Assembly: GCA_963676725.1 (NCBI GenBank)
Contig: OY781463.1
Location: 3,968,001 to 4,032,000 of the forward strand
Direction of reading: 5' to 3'
DNA length: 64,000 nt
Source of the DNA: G963662905 sp963676725
GTDB taxonomy: Bacteria; Bacteroidota; Bacteroidia; Bacteroidales; WRLA01
The notes beneath the pieces are model-generated. The model was not told the DNA's origin, did not search any database, and was given only the letters and a program-made list of their open reading frames with translations. The position numbers and the translations under genes were made by a program. This document shows, one piece after another, positions 1 to 8,700 of the stretch; position 1 is the stretch's first letter; each line of letters starts with the position of its first letter.

Positions 1-126
1 TTTTCATGATAAGATAATTGATAATTGATTGATTTTCATTTTGGTTAATGCGTATGCAAAGATTCAAAATAGTTGAAACAATGTCAAGCTGAAATTAGTA
101 TTCGTTGAAAATTAGCAGTTTTATAA

Positions 127-157
127 AACCCCGCAGCTTAAAAAAGCATGCGGGGTT
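127..157 (-). terminator. Terminator of the Asp-box T9SS protein gene
   Basis: A 9-bp GC-rich stem (127-135 pairs with 149-157) is followed on the minus strand by TTTTAT. It lies just past the stop codon at 168. Confidence 0.75.
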
Positions 158-167
158 GTATTATTTT

Positions 168-3100
168 CTAATTTTTTATAAGCAGCTTTTTGCTGATATT
201 GATTTCCGGGCCACTAATTCCCAAGAAATAAATACCATTTGCAGGTCTATCGAGTTTAATAAGCAGTTGTTTTGATAAATCCGGAGTATAGGTATTTTTA
301 TAAATAATATTTCCGGCATTATCCATTATTCGAACTGTGTGAGCAGACGACAATGCTTTAGAAAAATGAACCACAAACTGGCCATTATTTGGGTTCGGCA
401 GTATACTGAGTTGACTGATTGTCCCATCACTGATTCCAACATTATTATCAACAACGATTTCGAGTACTTCAGATACTTCGCTTTCACCACAATCGTTTAT
501 TGCAACTACTGAGAGCATTGCATCGCCGATAAAATCTTCATTCCAAGTGATGATTACTTCCTGATTGTTCATCTCAATATTTCCTGCATCCTGTGGAGTT
601 AGCATCCAAGTATAAGCATTTGCAAGAGGAACTGTCTCTGTAGAATAAGTAGAAACAGGGGTTTGATTGACCAAAACAAGCACAGGGCCTTCCGGCATTG
701 CAGGTTGGGTAGGCTGTTGAAGCACATTTACAAGTATTTCCTTGCATTCTGATTGGCCACAAAGGTTCGACCATTGTGCATAATAGGTCATACTTTCCGA
801 TGGTGCCATAATTTCAACCTGAACACCTGTAGCTATTGCTTCGCCACCACAGCTTCCGCTAAACCAGTTTAGTGTTTCTCCCTGACCACCTTCAGCAGTA
901 AGAACGATGCTTTCTACGCTTCCGGCGCAAAAATCGTTAAAATCAACGTTTACAGCTTCAGCAGACATTGGAAGCCCGTTGATTGCAAGCATCATAAAAT
1001 CGCTGGCTGTTTCACCACCTCCATCTGTGACGGTGAGTGTAAGTTTTACGTTTCCATTTGCAATATCATCATTGCCAGGAGTATATACTGGGTTTAATAT
1101 TTCAGGATTATCGAATGCGCCATCGCCATCGCTTGCCCATAAATAGGATACAGCTCCAAATTGGCCGCCATTTAGTTGATAAGTTTCTCCTTCACAAATA
1201 TCAGCATCTGCGCCTGCATTTGCAGAAAGTGTTGCGAAAGGAGGGAAATAAATATAGTCGATCCAAGCATAATGCTGACCGGCCTCACCTTTTTCAAAAC
1301 GCCACTCAAAAGTGTGGTTTCCTCCGGTTACAGGAAAGCTTTCCTCTGTCCAAACGCTATTACCGCTCCATTCATCTTTTACAACGCCATCGATCAAGAA
1401 AATCATTTTATTAAAGATCCCCACTGATTGGGTTTTCCGATGGAAGGTAACAAATCCCATTAATCCTTCAATGTTTGCTTCAAGGATGAGAGAGCTGGAT
1501 TGATCAACACCAATCTCACCAGAACGGGCAGAATAAACTCCATTAAAAGCAATAGCATCATCAATAACCCAATCTACATCACCGCCAAAAGTCCATGGAT
1601 AATCGTTAAAATTACCCGTTTCAAAATTTTCGTCGGGTTCACGGTTTGTTTTGAACTTCCAGGTTTCACCGGTCGTTTCACCAAAATCGTTTACAGCATC
1701 TATCCTCCAGAAATATTCGGTAGTATAATCCAGAAGGTTCACAAATTCGAATGTAGGATCAGAAATTTCAATGCCATTATGGATATTTGTAGGAGGATTA
1801 TCGGTTCCAAAGTATAACTTATAGGATGTTGGTTCAAATCCGCCTCCCATTTCCCAATTCAGCTTTGTAAAAACGCCTACTTGGTTTGCGTTATTAGACG
1901 GGCTCGGATTCACAACCTGATCCGGCGCAACGCCAAGAGTAAATGGAGAAACATAGGTCATAGCAGTACCTGTACGATTATCTGTCCAGAGAGGATAAAC
2001 TTTGCCGCCATGTGCATGCAATGCGAGATAATCACCAAAATAACCAGTTGCCAAACCAGGGATTGGGGTTGGGGTAAAAGCAACATCACTTACTTTCATA
2101 TCTTCCCAAGAGCTGCCGCCATCAATAGAATAGGAAACATATGTTTCACATTCTGTGGCACTTACATTGCGATCATCATAATAAACCACAGCAATAGCAC
2201 CGGTTACGGCATCCACTGCAGCCCAAGGCTGATAATGTTCTTTACCTAAGCCGGTAGGATCTTGATTAATACGGATTGGATCAGCCCATGTTGTTCCTTT
2301 ATCGACAGATTTGATCATATAAATATCAATATCATTTCCTGTATTGATTCCGGGAACGCCAACATTTGCCCAAAACACATAGATGTTTCCGCTGTATGGT
2401 CCATCGCTGCAATCAACAGCCATAGTAGGGAATGAATTCACCCTCATATTTTTATTTACGCCATCGTTTCGTATGCCATTGATATTATCAATGATACGCC
2501 AAGCGGGTTCCCAAGAGCCACCACCATCATAAGATCTTGTGAAGCCCATAGAATTTTCACTTTGTGGCCAGTTATCATAAATTGTCCAGACAACATATGC
2601 TTCCCCATTAGGACCGGTGCTGATATTCACACCCTGATGATGGCCACTTGTTGAAATTGCCTGACTGAGGTTTACAGCCGGGGTCCAAGATTGGCCTTTA
2701 TCTGTAGAAATACTCATTTCAATATTATTATCGTTTGAGCCACCAAAGTTTGTCCATGCATTATAGAGTGTTCCTTGAAAAGGCCCTTGAGCATTATCAA
2801 TCCACATATGATTCTTATCGAGTAGGGAATTAAATCCTGAAGGACCAGGAGCAACAATATATCTACTCCAAGTAGCACCCTGATCATCAGAGACAGCTAC
2901 AGCTTGACCATTATCATAAATAAATCCATTGTAGAATGTACCATCATGACCAATGGCAGCAGCAGGGTCACCTTGGTTTGTTCCGGCAGTACCCTGAACA
3001 GAGCCATCCCAGTTCACGCCCCCATCAAATGAAAACAGGCCATCTGCGCCATATACAGAACCACCACTTTGAGGTGTGCTGTTATTGGTGTTCAAAATAT

Positions 3101-3422
3101 TATCGGGATCATTTGGATTCACAAAGACAGAGTTTTCACTCTGAGTGGAAGCTTCTGAAGTAACAGCAACATCCGGTGAATCCATAACGCGGCCATGCAA
3201 ACGCATTTCACTACCAGTATATCTGGCTTTTTTCACTTCAACAACAGGGTTAAGTGTTGCAAGGCCTAATTTTGCCATGCGCTTCCAATAACCATTGTTG
3301 TCTACTCGACTGTTCGGGACAAAACCCTCCGGCACTTGCTGGCTTTGGCTTTCTTGCTGGCCATACAAGCAACCAACTGAAACAAAACCAATTAATAAAA
3401 TAATAAGGGTAAATTTTCTCAT
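168..3422 (-). CDS. Secreted Asp-box (BNR) propeller protein with Ig-like modules and T9SS sorting domain
   Basis: 1,084 residues with an N-terminal signal peptide. Residues about 125-440 carry several Asp-box motifs (SxDxGxxW, for example SISTDKGQSW, SYDGGGSW, SVDKGTTW), typical of sialidase-like beta-propellers. I cannot identify a sialidase active site, so enzymatic activity is not claimed. A fibronectin-III-like domain (about 505-590, ending YFWRIDAVNDFGE) follows, then a jelly-roll/MAM-like domain (about 600-725), two to three Ig/PKD-like modules and a C-terminal type A sorting domain (from SILPNPNNGQF to ISKKLLIKN). By family knowledge such proteins are exported by T9SS and anchored or released at the cell surface. 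The jelly-roll and last Ig modules resemble those in the two C25 proteases nearby. A hairpin separates it from the upstream gene, and a TATTTTTG box lies 38 nt before the ATG, so it may have its own promoter. Confidence 0.88.
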   Translation of the reverse strand: MRKFTLIILLIGFVSVGCLYGQQESQSQQVPEGFVPNSRVDNNGYWKRMAKLGLATLNPVVEVKKARYTGSEMRLHGRVMDSPDVAVTSEASTQSENSVFVNPNDPDNILNTNNSTPQSGGSVYGADGLFSFDGGVNWDGSVQGTAGTNQGDPAAAIGHDGTFYNGFIYDNGQAVAVSDDQGATWSRYIVAPGPSGFNSLLDKNHMWIDNAQGPFQGTLYNAWTNFGGSNDNNIEMSISTDKGQSWTPAVNLSQAISTSGHHQGVNISTGPNGEAYVVWTIYDNWPQSENSMGFTRSYDGGGSWEPAWRIIDNINGIRNDGVNKNMRVNSFPTMAVDCSDGPYSGNIYVFWANVGVPGINTGNDIDIYMIKSVDKGTTWADPIRINQDPTGLGKEHYQPWAAVDAVTGAIAVVYYDDRNVSATECETYVSYSIDGGSSWEDMKVSDVAFTPTPIPGLATGYFGDYLALHAHGGKVYPLWTDNRTGTAMTYVSPFTLGVAPDQVVNPSPSNNANQVGVFTKLNWEMGGGFEPTSYKLYFGTDNPPTNIHNGIEISDPTFEFVNLLDYTTEYFWRIDAVNDFGETTGETWKFKTNREPDENFETGNFNDYPWTFGGDVDWVIDDAIAFNGVYSARSGEIGVDQSSSLILEANIEGLMGFVTFHRKTQSVGIFNKMIFLIDGVVKDEWSGNSVWTEESFPVTGGNHTFEWRFEKGEAGQHYAWIDYIYFPPFATLSANAGADADICEGETYQLNGGQFGAVSYLWASDGDGAFDNPEILNPVYTPGNDDIANGNVKLTLTVTDGGGETASDFMMLAINGLPMSAEAVNVDFNDFCAGSVESIVLTAEGGQGETLNWFSGSCGGEAIATGVQVEIMAPSESMTYYAQWSNLCGQSECKEILVNVLQQPTQPAMPEGPVLVLVNQTPVSTYSTETVPLANAYTWMLTPQDAGNIEMNNQEVIITWNEDFIGDAMLSVVAINDCGESEVSEVLEIVVDNNVGISDGTISQLSILPNPNNGQFVVHFSKALSSAHTVRIMDNAGNIIYKNTYTPDLSKQLLIKLDRPANGIYFLGISGPEINISKKLLIKN

Positions 3423-3460
3423 AATAATAATTTTTAAGGCTCAAAAGAGAATATTTTTCG

Positions 3461-3468
3461 CAAAAATA
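3461..3468 (-). promoter_or_regulatory. Candidate -7 box for the Asp-box protein gene
   Basis: The minus strand reads TATTTTTG, an exact match to the Bacteroidota -7 consensus TAnnTTTG, about 38 nt before the ATG at 3422. The expected -33 position falls inside the hairpin at 3471-3497 and has no TTTG, so this is a partial promoter. Confidence 0.45.
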
Positions 3469-3470
3469 AG

Positions 3471-3497
3471 TAAAGGAGGGGAATATCCCCTCCTTTA
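3471..3497 (-). terminator. Terminator of the Omp28-like gene
   Basis: A perfect 12-bp stem (3471-3482 with 3486-3497) with a 3-nt loop lies 40 nt past the stop at 3539. Downstream on the minus strand is ACTTATTTTTG, so the U-tract is interrupted and overlaps the next gene's -7 box. Confidence 0.7.
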
Positions 3498-3538
3498 TGA
3501 ACAATCTCTTAAATAAAAAGTTGCCTGTTAACAAATTA

Positions 3539-5614
3539 TTAGCGTAACATCAACTTTTCACGAATTTGAATATTTTGACCTTCCACAAGGATAAAATATA
3601 CTCCTTTGGAATATTCACTTAAATCAACACTTGTTGTATACTGACCATCGAAAGTTAAAGATGACTTTTCAAAAACAACAGAACCAGTTGAATTCACAAT
3701 TTTTAGGCTTAGGTTTTCGCCATGACCAGCTTTCAACATCAGATCAAATTGACCATTTGAAGGGTTCGGCATCACCTGAACCATAGTATTGGCCATTTCT
3801 TCGATACCAACGCTAATTTCCACAGCCACTTCATAGGCTTCAGAGAATTGACTCTCACCACAATCGTTGACTGCTTTAACAGTAAGGCTTATAGGACCTT
3901 CGAATGCATCATTCCATTCAACAATGGCAGTTGCATCATTTCCTTGAATTGTTCCCGCTTCTGTAGGAGTGATAAGCCATTCAAAAGATTGAGCAAAAGC
4001 ACTTTCGGTAGTAAACTCTGTTGTTGGGGTTTCGCTTGTAAATACATGAGCAGGACCCATAGGAGTTAATGGAGTTTCGGGAGTTGGCATGACATTCACT
4101 TCAAGTTTTTCTGATGCTTCACCTGATCCACAATCATTTGCTGCACGCAAATAAACTTTTGCTGTGCCGCCCCAAGTTGGAGCCCAATTGACTACAGCAG
4201 TAAGACCGTTTCCGGAAATTGTACCTGCTTCACGTGGTTCCAATGCCCAAAGATATCCAGTGGCACCTTCTACTTCAGTAGAAGCATAGTCACTAGTTGC
4301 TTGACCCTGACAAAATTCTGTATCACCAGTTGGAAGAACAGCTGCCGCCGGAGTTGTGCCAACAGTAGCAGAGAATGGATTTGAAAATGCACTCTCACCA
4401 CAATTATTAATCGACTGAACTGTAATTTGAACATCACCGCTAAAATCATCAGCAGGAGTAAAACTAGCCGTTTTTCCTGATCCTTCAATTGTGCCGGCTT
4501 CTGCAGGTTCTACATTCCACAGATAAGAAGATGCGGAACTAACACCATTGGTTGTAAAATCAGCAGCACTTCCCTGACATAATTCAGCATCACCACTTGG
4601 TTGCGGTGGCTTCATGGGAGCGCTTAAAACTTTGATATAAGATGGCTTCATTACAGTATTGCTGGATGTAGCATTTGATGCGGTTAGGTTCACATTAAAT
4701 GTTCCTGCCTGATTGTATGTAATGCTTGGGTTTTGATCGCTCGATGAGCTGGGGGTGCCGCCCTGGAATGTCCAAGACCAATTTGTTGGGTTTCCAACAG
4801 ACTCATCAGTAAAGTTTACGGTCTCACCAACACAAATTTCCGTTTTATCGGCGGTGAAAGTAGCCATAATTTGTGGAGGCATCAAGTTTGGAACTTCTAC
4901 CATATTGGCTTGAAGTATTTCTTTGGTTGAATTGTCCTGAAGGAACGCAACAAATTCCAGATTATCCACATTCCATGAAGCATCAATATCAAAATTTAAT
5001 TCAAGAATTTGAGTTTCACCATTTGAAAGACTGATAGGAGTACCACTTTGATTAGGAATCATTTTTCTATTTACGTGATTGAGTTCTGTCATACAGCCTT
5101 GCCAGCTCTCTTGAATATGTGATTCAGTAATAACGAATTGCATAACGATATCTGTTCCGGCATATTCAGCAACCTGAGCTAAATGAACTTCAACAGCAAA
5201 ATTAGTCCCATTCTGTGTTCCAAAAATATCAGCAGTATAGGCACAATTTGTTGCTTTGCGCGTATCGTAAATTGGACGGTAATCGTCATATTTACCAACG
5301 GGTGTTGGACATTGTGCTCCACCGCCATCGTCATCAACACCATCAAACATTGCAGTAGGATAGCCTGAAATACCATAATAACTATTACGGGCATTTGAAT
5401 AAACATTGGCATATGGGTCGCCATTTTGATTTTTAATAATGGCAACATCGCAACCTGCTGCAATCAGATCATCAGCGCCAACTGATGCCCCCGGACACCA
5501 CATACACCATGTACCGGTAGCAATCTCAACTACAACCATTTGCCGTTCAACCATTTGCGCACTCGAATAGAGCACAAAAACAGTTGCAATAATACTGAGT
5601 AAAACTTTCTTCAT
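3539..5614 (-). CDS. Secreted Omp28/thioredoxin-like protein with PKD and Ig-like modules, T9SS sorting domain
   Basis: The frame is open from 5695, but the ATG at 5614 is preferred: it is followed by a signal peptide (MKKVLLSIIATVFVLYSSAQ) and preceded by AGGAGA four bases away. That gives 691 residues. The first about 245 resemble Omp28-type thioredoxin-fold surface proteins, with a CxxC motif in GTWCMWCPGA. A PKD domain follows (WSWTFQGGTP, YNQAGTFNVNLTASN), then three Ig-like modules containing the NDCGES/NNCGES motif, then a type A sorting domain (VMPNPSNGQF to IREKLMLR). The redox activity of the CxxC is not shown by sequence. The gene lies downstream of the first C25 protease gene, separated from it by a strong hairpin, and I see no -7 box of its own. 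Confidence 0.87.
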   Translation of the reverse strand: MKKVLLSIIATVFVLYSSAQMVERQMVVVEIATGTWCMWCPGASVGADDLIAAGCDVAIIKNQNGDPYANVYSNARNSYYGISGYPTAMFDGVDDDGGGAQCPTPVGKYDDYRPIYDTRKATNCAYTADIFGTQNGTNFAVEVHLAQVAEYAGTDIVMQFVITESHIQESWQGCMTELNHVNRKMIPNQSGTPISLSNGETQILELNFDIDASWNVDNLEFVAFLQDNSTKEILQANMVEVPNLMPPQIMATFTADKTEICVGETVNFTDESVGNPTNWSWTFQGGTPSSSSDQNPSITYNQAGTFNVNLTASNATSSNTVMKPSYIKVLSAPMKPPQPSGDAELCQGSAADFTTNGVSSASSYLWNVEPAEAGTIEGSGKTASFTPADDFSGDVQITVQSINNCGESAFSNPFSATVGTTPAAAVLPTGDTEFCQGQATSDYASTEVEGATGYLWALEPREAGTISGNGLTAVVNWAPTWGGTAKVYLRAANDCGSGEASEKLEVNVMPTPETPLTPMGPAHVFTSETPTTEFTTESAFAQSFEWLITPTEAGTIQGNDATAIVEWNDAFEGPISLTVKAVNDCGESQFSEAYEVAVEISVGIEEMANTMVQVMPNPSNGQFDLMLKAGHGENLSLKIVNSTGSVVFEKSSLTFDGQYTTSVDLSEYSKGVYFILVEGQNIQIREKLMLR

Positions 5615-5618
5615 AATT

Positions 5619-5624
5619 TCTCCT
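5619..5624 (-). promoter_or_regulatory. Ribosome binding site fixing the start of the Omp28-like gene
   Basis: AGGAGA on the minus strand ends 4 nt before the ATG at 5614. Strong Shine-Dalgarno sites are uncommon in Bacteroidota, and this one decides the start against the upstream in-frame codon at 5695. Confidence 0.65.
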
Positions 5625-5643
5625 GGTTTTAAGTTTAACATTA

Positions 5644-5689
5644 AAGAAGGGCCTAAAAGGTAAAAGCTAAAACCTTTTAGACCCTTCTT
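5644..5689 (-). terminator. Long-stem terminator between the first C25 gene and the Omp28-like gene
   Basis: An 18-bp stem with one mismatch (5644-5661 with 5672-5689) and a 10-nt loop starts 18 nt past the C25 stop codon. No long U-tract follows (TTAATGTTAAAC), so it may attenuate or protect mRNA 3' ends rather than terminate fully. Confidence 0.65.
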
Positions 5690-5706
5690 GGGCACTAAAA
5701 TAACAA

Positions 5707-8700
5707 CTATTTTCTTAATAGCAAGCGCTTCGTGAACATGATTTTTTCATCTTGTAACACTAAAAAGTACACTCCGTTCGATAACTCCGAAAGGTCTAAT
5801 GATATTAAACCATTATTAAACAACACTTTATCAGATTCATATACACACATACCAATAGAGTTAATTATTTTTATATTTAGATTGTTAGACGTGAAGTTTT
5901 TGCCATCAATAGTGAAGACTCCACGAGATGGGTTAGGATAGACAGTAATCACACCATCTGATGTCTCTTCTATTCCTTCAAGTCTGTCAACAGCAATACT
6001 TAAAGCTGTTGATGCAGCACTTTCACCACAATCGTTTACGCCTTGTACAGTCAACAATACTGTGCCAAGATAGCCTTGGTCCCAAGTGATTGTTACATCG
6101 GTCATATCAACAGTTAGGGTTCCGGCAGTTGCAGGGTCTAGCTGCCAGATATAATCACTGGAATTGGGGCTTACTGCTATACTGTAGCTACTTGCTTGTA
6201 CTGTGTTCAAATCGACAAGCTCTGGGCCTTGGGGCTGTTCGGGCTGAACAGGAAGGTTCATCCGTTCAACAATCATCTCTGAGCCCATATCCTGAGTGCA
6301 GTTCGTCGTTGCGTTTTTTGCATAAACTGTATAAGTACCTGCTACTGCTTGCGGGGCAAAGCTAATTGCGTTGCCTGTTCCTTCTGCGGTTATGCCAGTA
6401 TTCCCGCCATCTTTGTATAGAGTGTAAACAACGCCTGTTTCTGAACCTGTTAATCCAATTACTGCGCCGGCACTGCCTTCACAGAAACTGTTGTCGCCAT
6501 TGAGTTCATATTGCGTAGGCAGCTCATTTACCAAAATGCTTATCTGGCCAGTAATGCTATTGAAACCATCATTCACTTCGACAAAATAGGTCGTGTTTTC
6601 TATTGGGCTAACCTCAGGGTTTTGTTCTGTACTGCTATATCCTGCTGGATCGCTGCTCCAACTGTAGGTGTATTCGCCTGAACCTCCGCCGGCAAGGGCA
6701 TGGAGTATCGTGCTGCTGCCATTACATATGGCTGCATCGTCGCTGCTTACTTCTACGGCCAATGCTCCACCGGTTACAGTAATCGTCACTTGATCTTCGC
6801 CTGTACAACCGCCTGTATTGTCCGCAACACTCAGTGTAAAGACTGTGGTACTGCTCAAGGCAAGGGTCGTTGGGTTGGACACATCGGGGTCTTCCAATTT
6901 GTCGGCGGGTTCCCAATGGTAGGCATAACTGCCTGAGCCGCCTGTTGCGGAGCCATTCAGTTGTGTTGTCGTTCCGTTGGCGATCGAGGCATCGGCTCCG
7001 GCTTCGGCTACTGGTAATTCGTGGATCGCTACAATATAGGCTTCGGCATAACCATGGCAGCTGTTGCTGTTGGTCTGGGTCAATTCTAGTGTCCCGTTTC
7101 CGGCTGCGTCCCAATTGACGGTAATCTCATTGCTGCCTTGGCCGCTGGTGATCGTGCCACCAATAATTGTCCATTCATAGCTGTCGCCACTTACATCCGT
7201 TGTGCTGTAAACCATTCCTTCTTCCATCGCACAGGCGCTGTTGGGGCCGCTGATCTCCGGTATTGGGGATGCTTCTACTGCCACATTGTACAATTCGGTG
7301 GTTGAAGCGCATCCGCTGGCGTCTATAGTTTCTGTGACACTCAGCGCACAGCCTCCAAAGCTGTCCCAAAGGACACGTACTTCATGGCTTTGTCCGCCTT
7401 CCACTATTGTTCCTCCGGCAACGGTCCATTCATAGCTGCATCCGGCATTTTCTGTGGTAGAATAGTCTATTGTATCGTTCTGACAGCTGGCATCGGGGCC
7501 GGAAACTATAGGTGTGGGCAGTTCTGAGATACTAATCGTTAGGGCATCGGAGGCTGGACCTGCGCCACAGGCATTGGCGCCTGAGACTACGAGCTGGGCA
7601 TCGCCGGTAAAATCGGCTGACCAATCTATTGTTGCTGTAGTGCCATTGGGGGTGATTGTTCCGGCATCGGTTGGGCTTAGCGCCCATTCATAACTGGTGG
7701 CATTATTGGCGCCCGTGGTCGTATATTCTACGGTTTGGGCTGCCTGGCAAACTTGGTTGTCGCCGCTTGGCGTACCTGCTGTTTCGGGCATCTCACTGAT
7801 CGATACTTCTATCGCGTCGCTATAATCGCCTTCGCCACAGTTGTTTTCTGCTTTTACTTTTACATAGGCCAATCCGCTAAATCCTGCATCCCAATCTACT
7901 ACGGCGCTGGTGTCGGTGGAGTTTATCGTTCCTGCAGAGGCCGGGCTCAGGTCCCAGATATAGGCCATAATTCCGGGCTCGTTCAACTGCATGGTTTTAT
8001 AGGTGGAGTTTATGCTTTGGTCGCAAACTACGGCATCGCCTGTTGGCTGGTCGGGAGTGCCGGCCAATGGATGGACAGTAAGCACCATATCGTCGCTAAC
8101 TGTGGTCGATCCGCCAATGGCATTAAGGGTCAAAGTAGCTGTTCCTACTGTAGCATCTTGGCTGCCGGGGGTATAGGTGGCTGTCAGGCTGGTAGCATCA
8201 TCAAAAATTCCGTTGCCGGTGCTTTCCCATAAAATGCTGGTATAGTTGGTTGCTAAGCCGCTCAGCGTATAGCCGCTGGCTTGGCATACTTCGCCATCGT
8301 CGCCGGCACTGGCCGTGGGGGTACTGAAGGGGGGAAGAATAATGAAATCTACATAGCCGGCATCGTCGCCACTGGATTGGCTATAGTCTTTTTCATAGGC
8401 CCATTTGAATGTATGGGAGCCGGCGCTTACGGGATATTGTACTTTTAACCAATCCATTGTTCCGCTCCATTCGCCCATCTCAGTGCCATCGATATAAAAT
8501 CGTAGATAGTCGTAATTGCTTTCTGAGGATACTTTCCTATAGAAAGAAATACTATCGTTGGTAGTTACATCAAGGCTGATGGTCAGTTCGGAATCTTGAT
8601 TATCGCTGACATCGCCGGAGGCTGCGCCATAAACACCTTCATAAACAGGGTTAGTGGTGATAGACCAAGGGGCGTTGCCGCCAGTTTGCCAGTTATAATG

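Noticed and set aside
168..3422. Annotation of the Asp-box protein as an active sialidase.
   Set aside because: Asp-boxes are present, but I cannot find the arginine triad or the catalytic Tyr/Glu with confidence.
7735..8232. A 165-codon plus-strand open frame inside the shared block, repeated identically at 14911-15408.
   Set aside because: It is antisense to a clear protease gene, and its conservation follows from the DNA duplication. No start signals or recognisable protein features.
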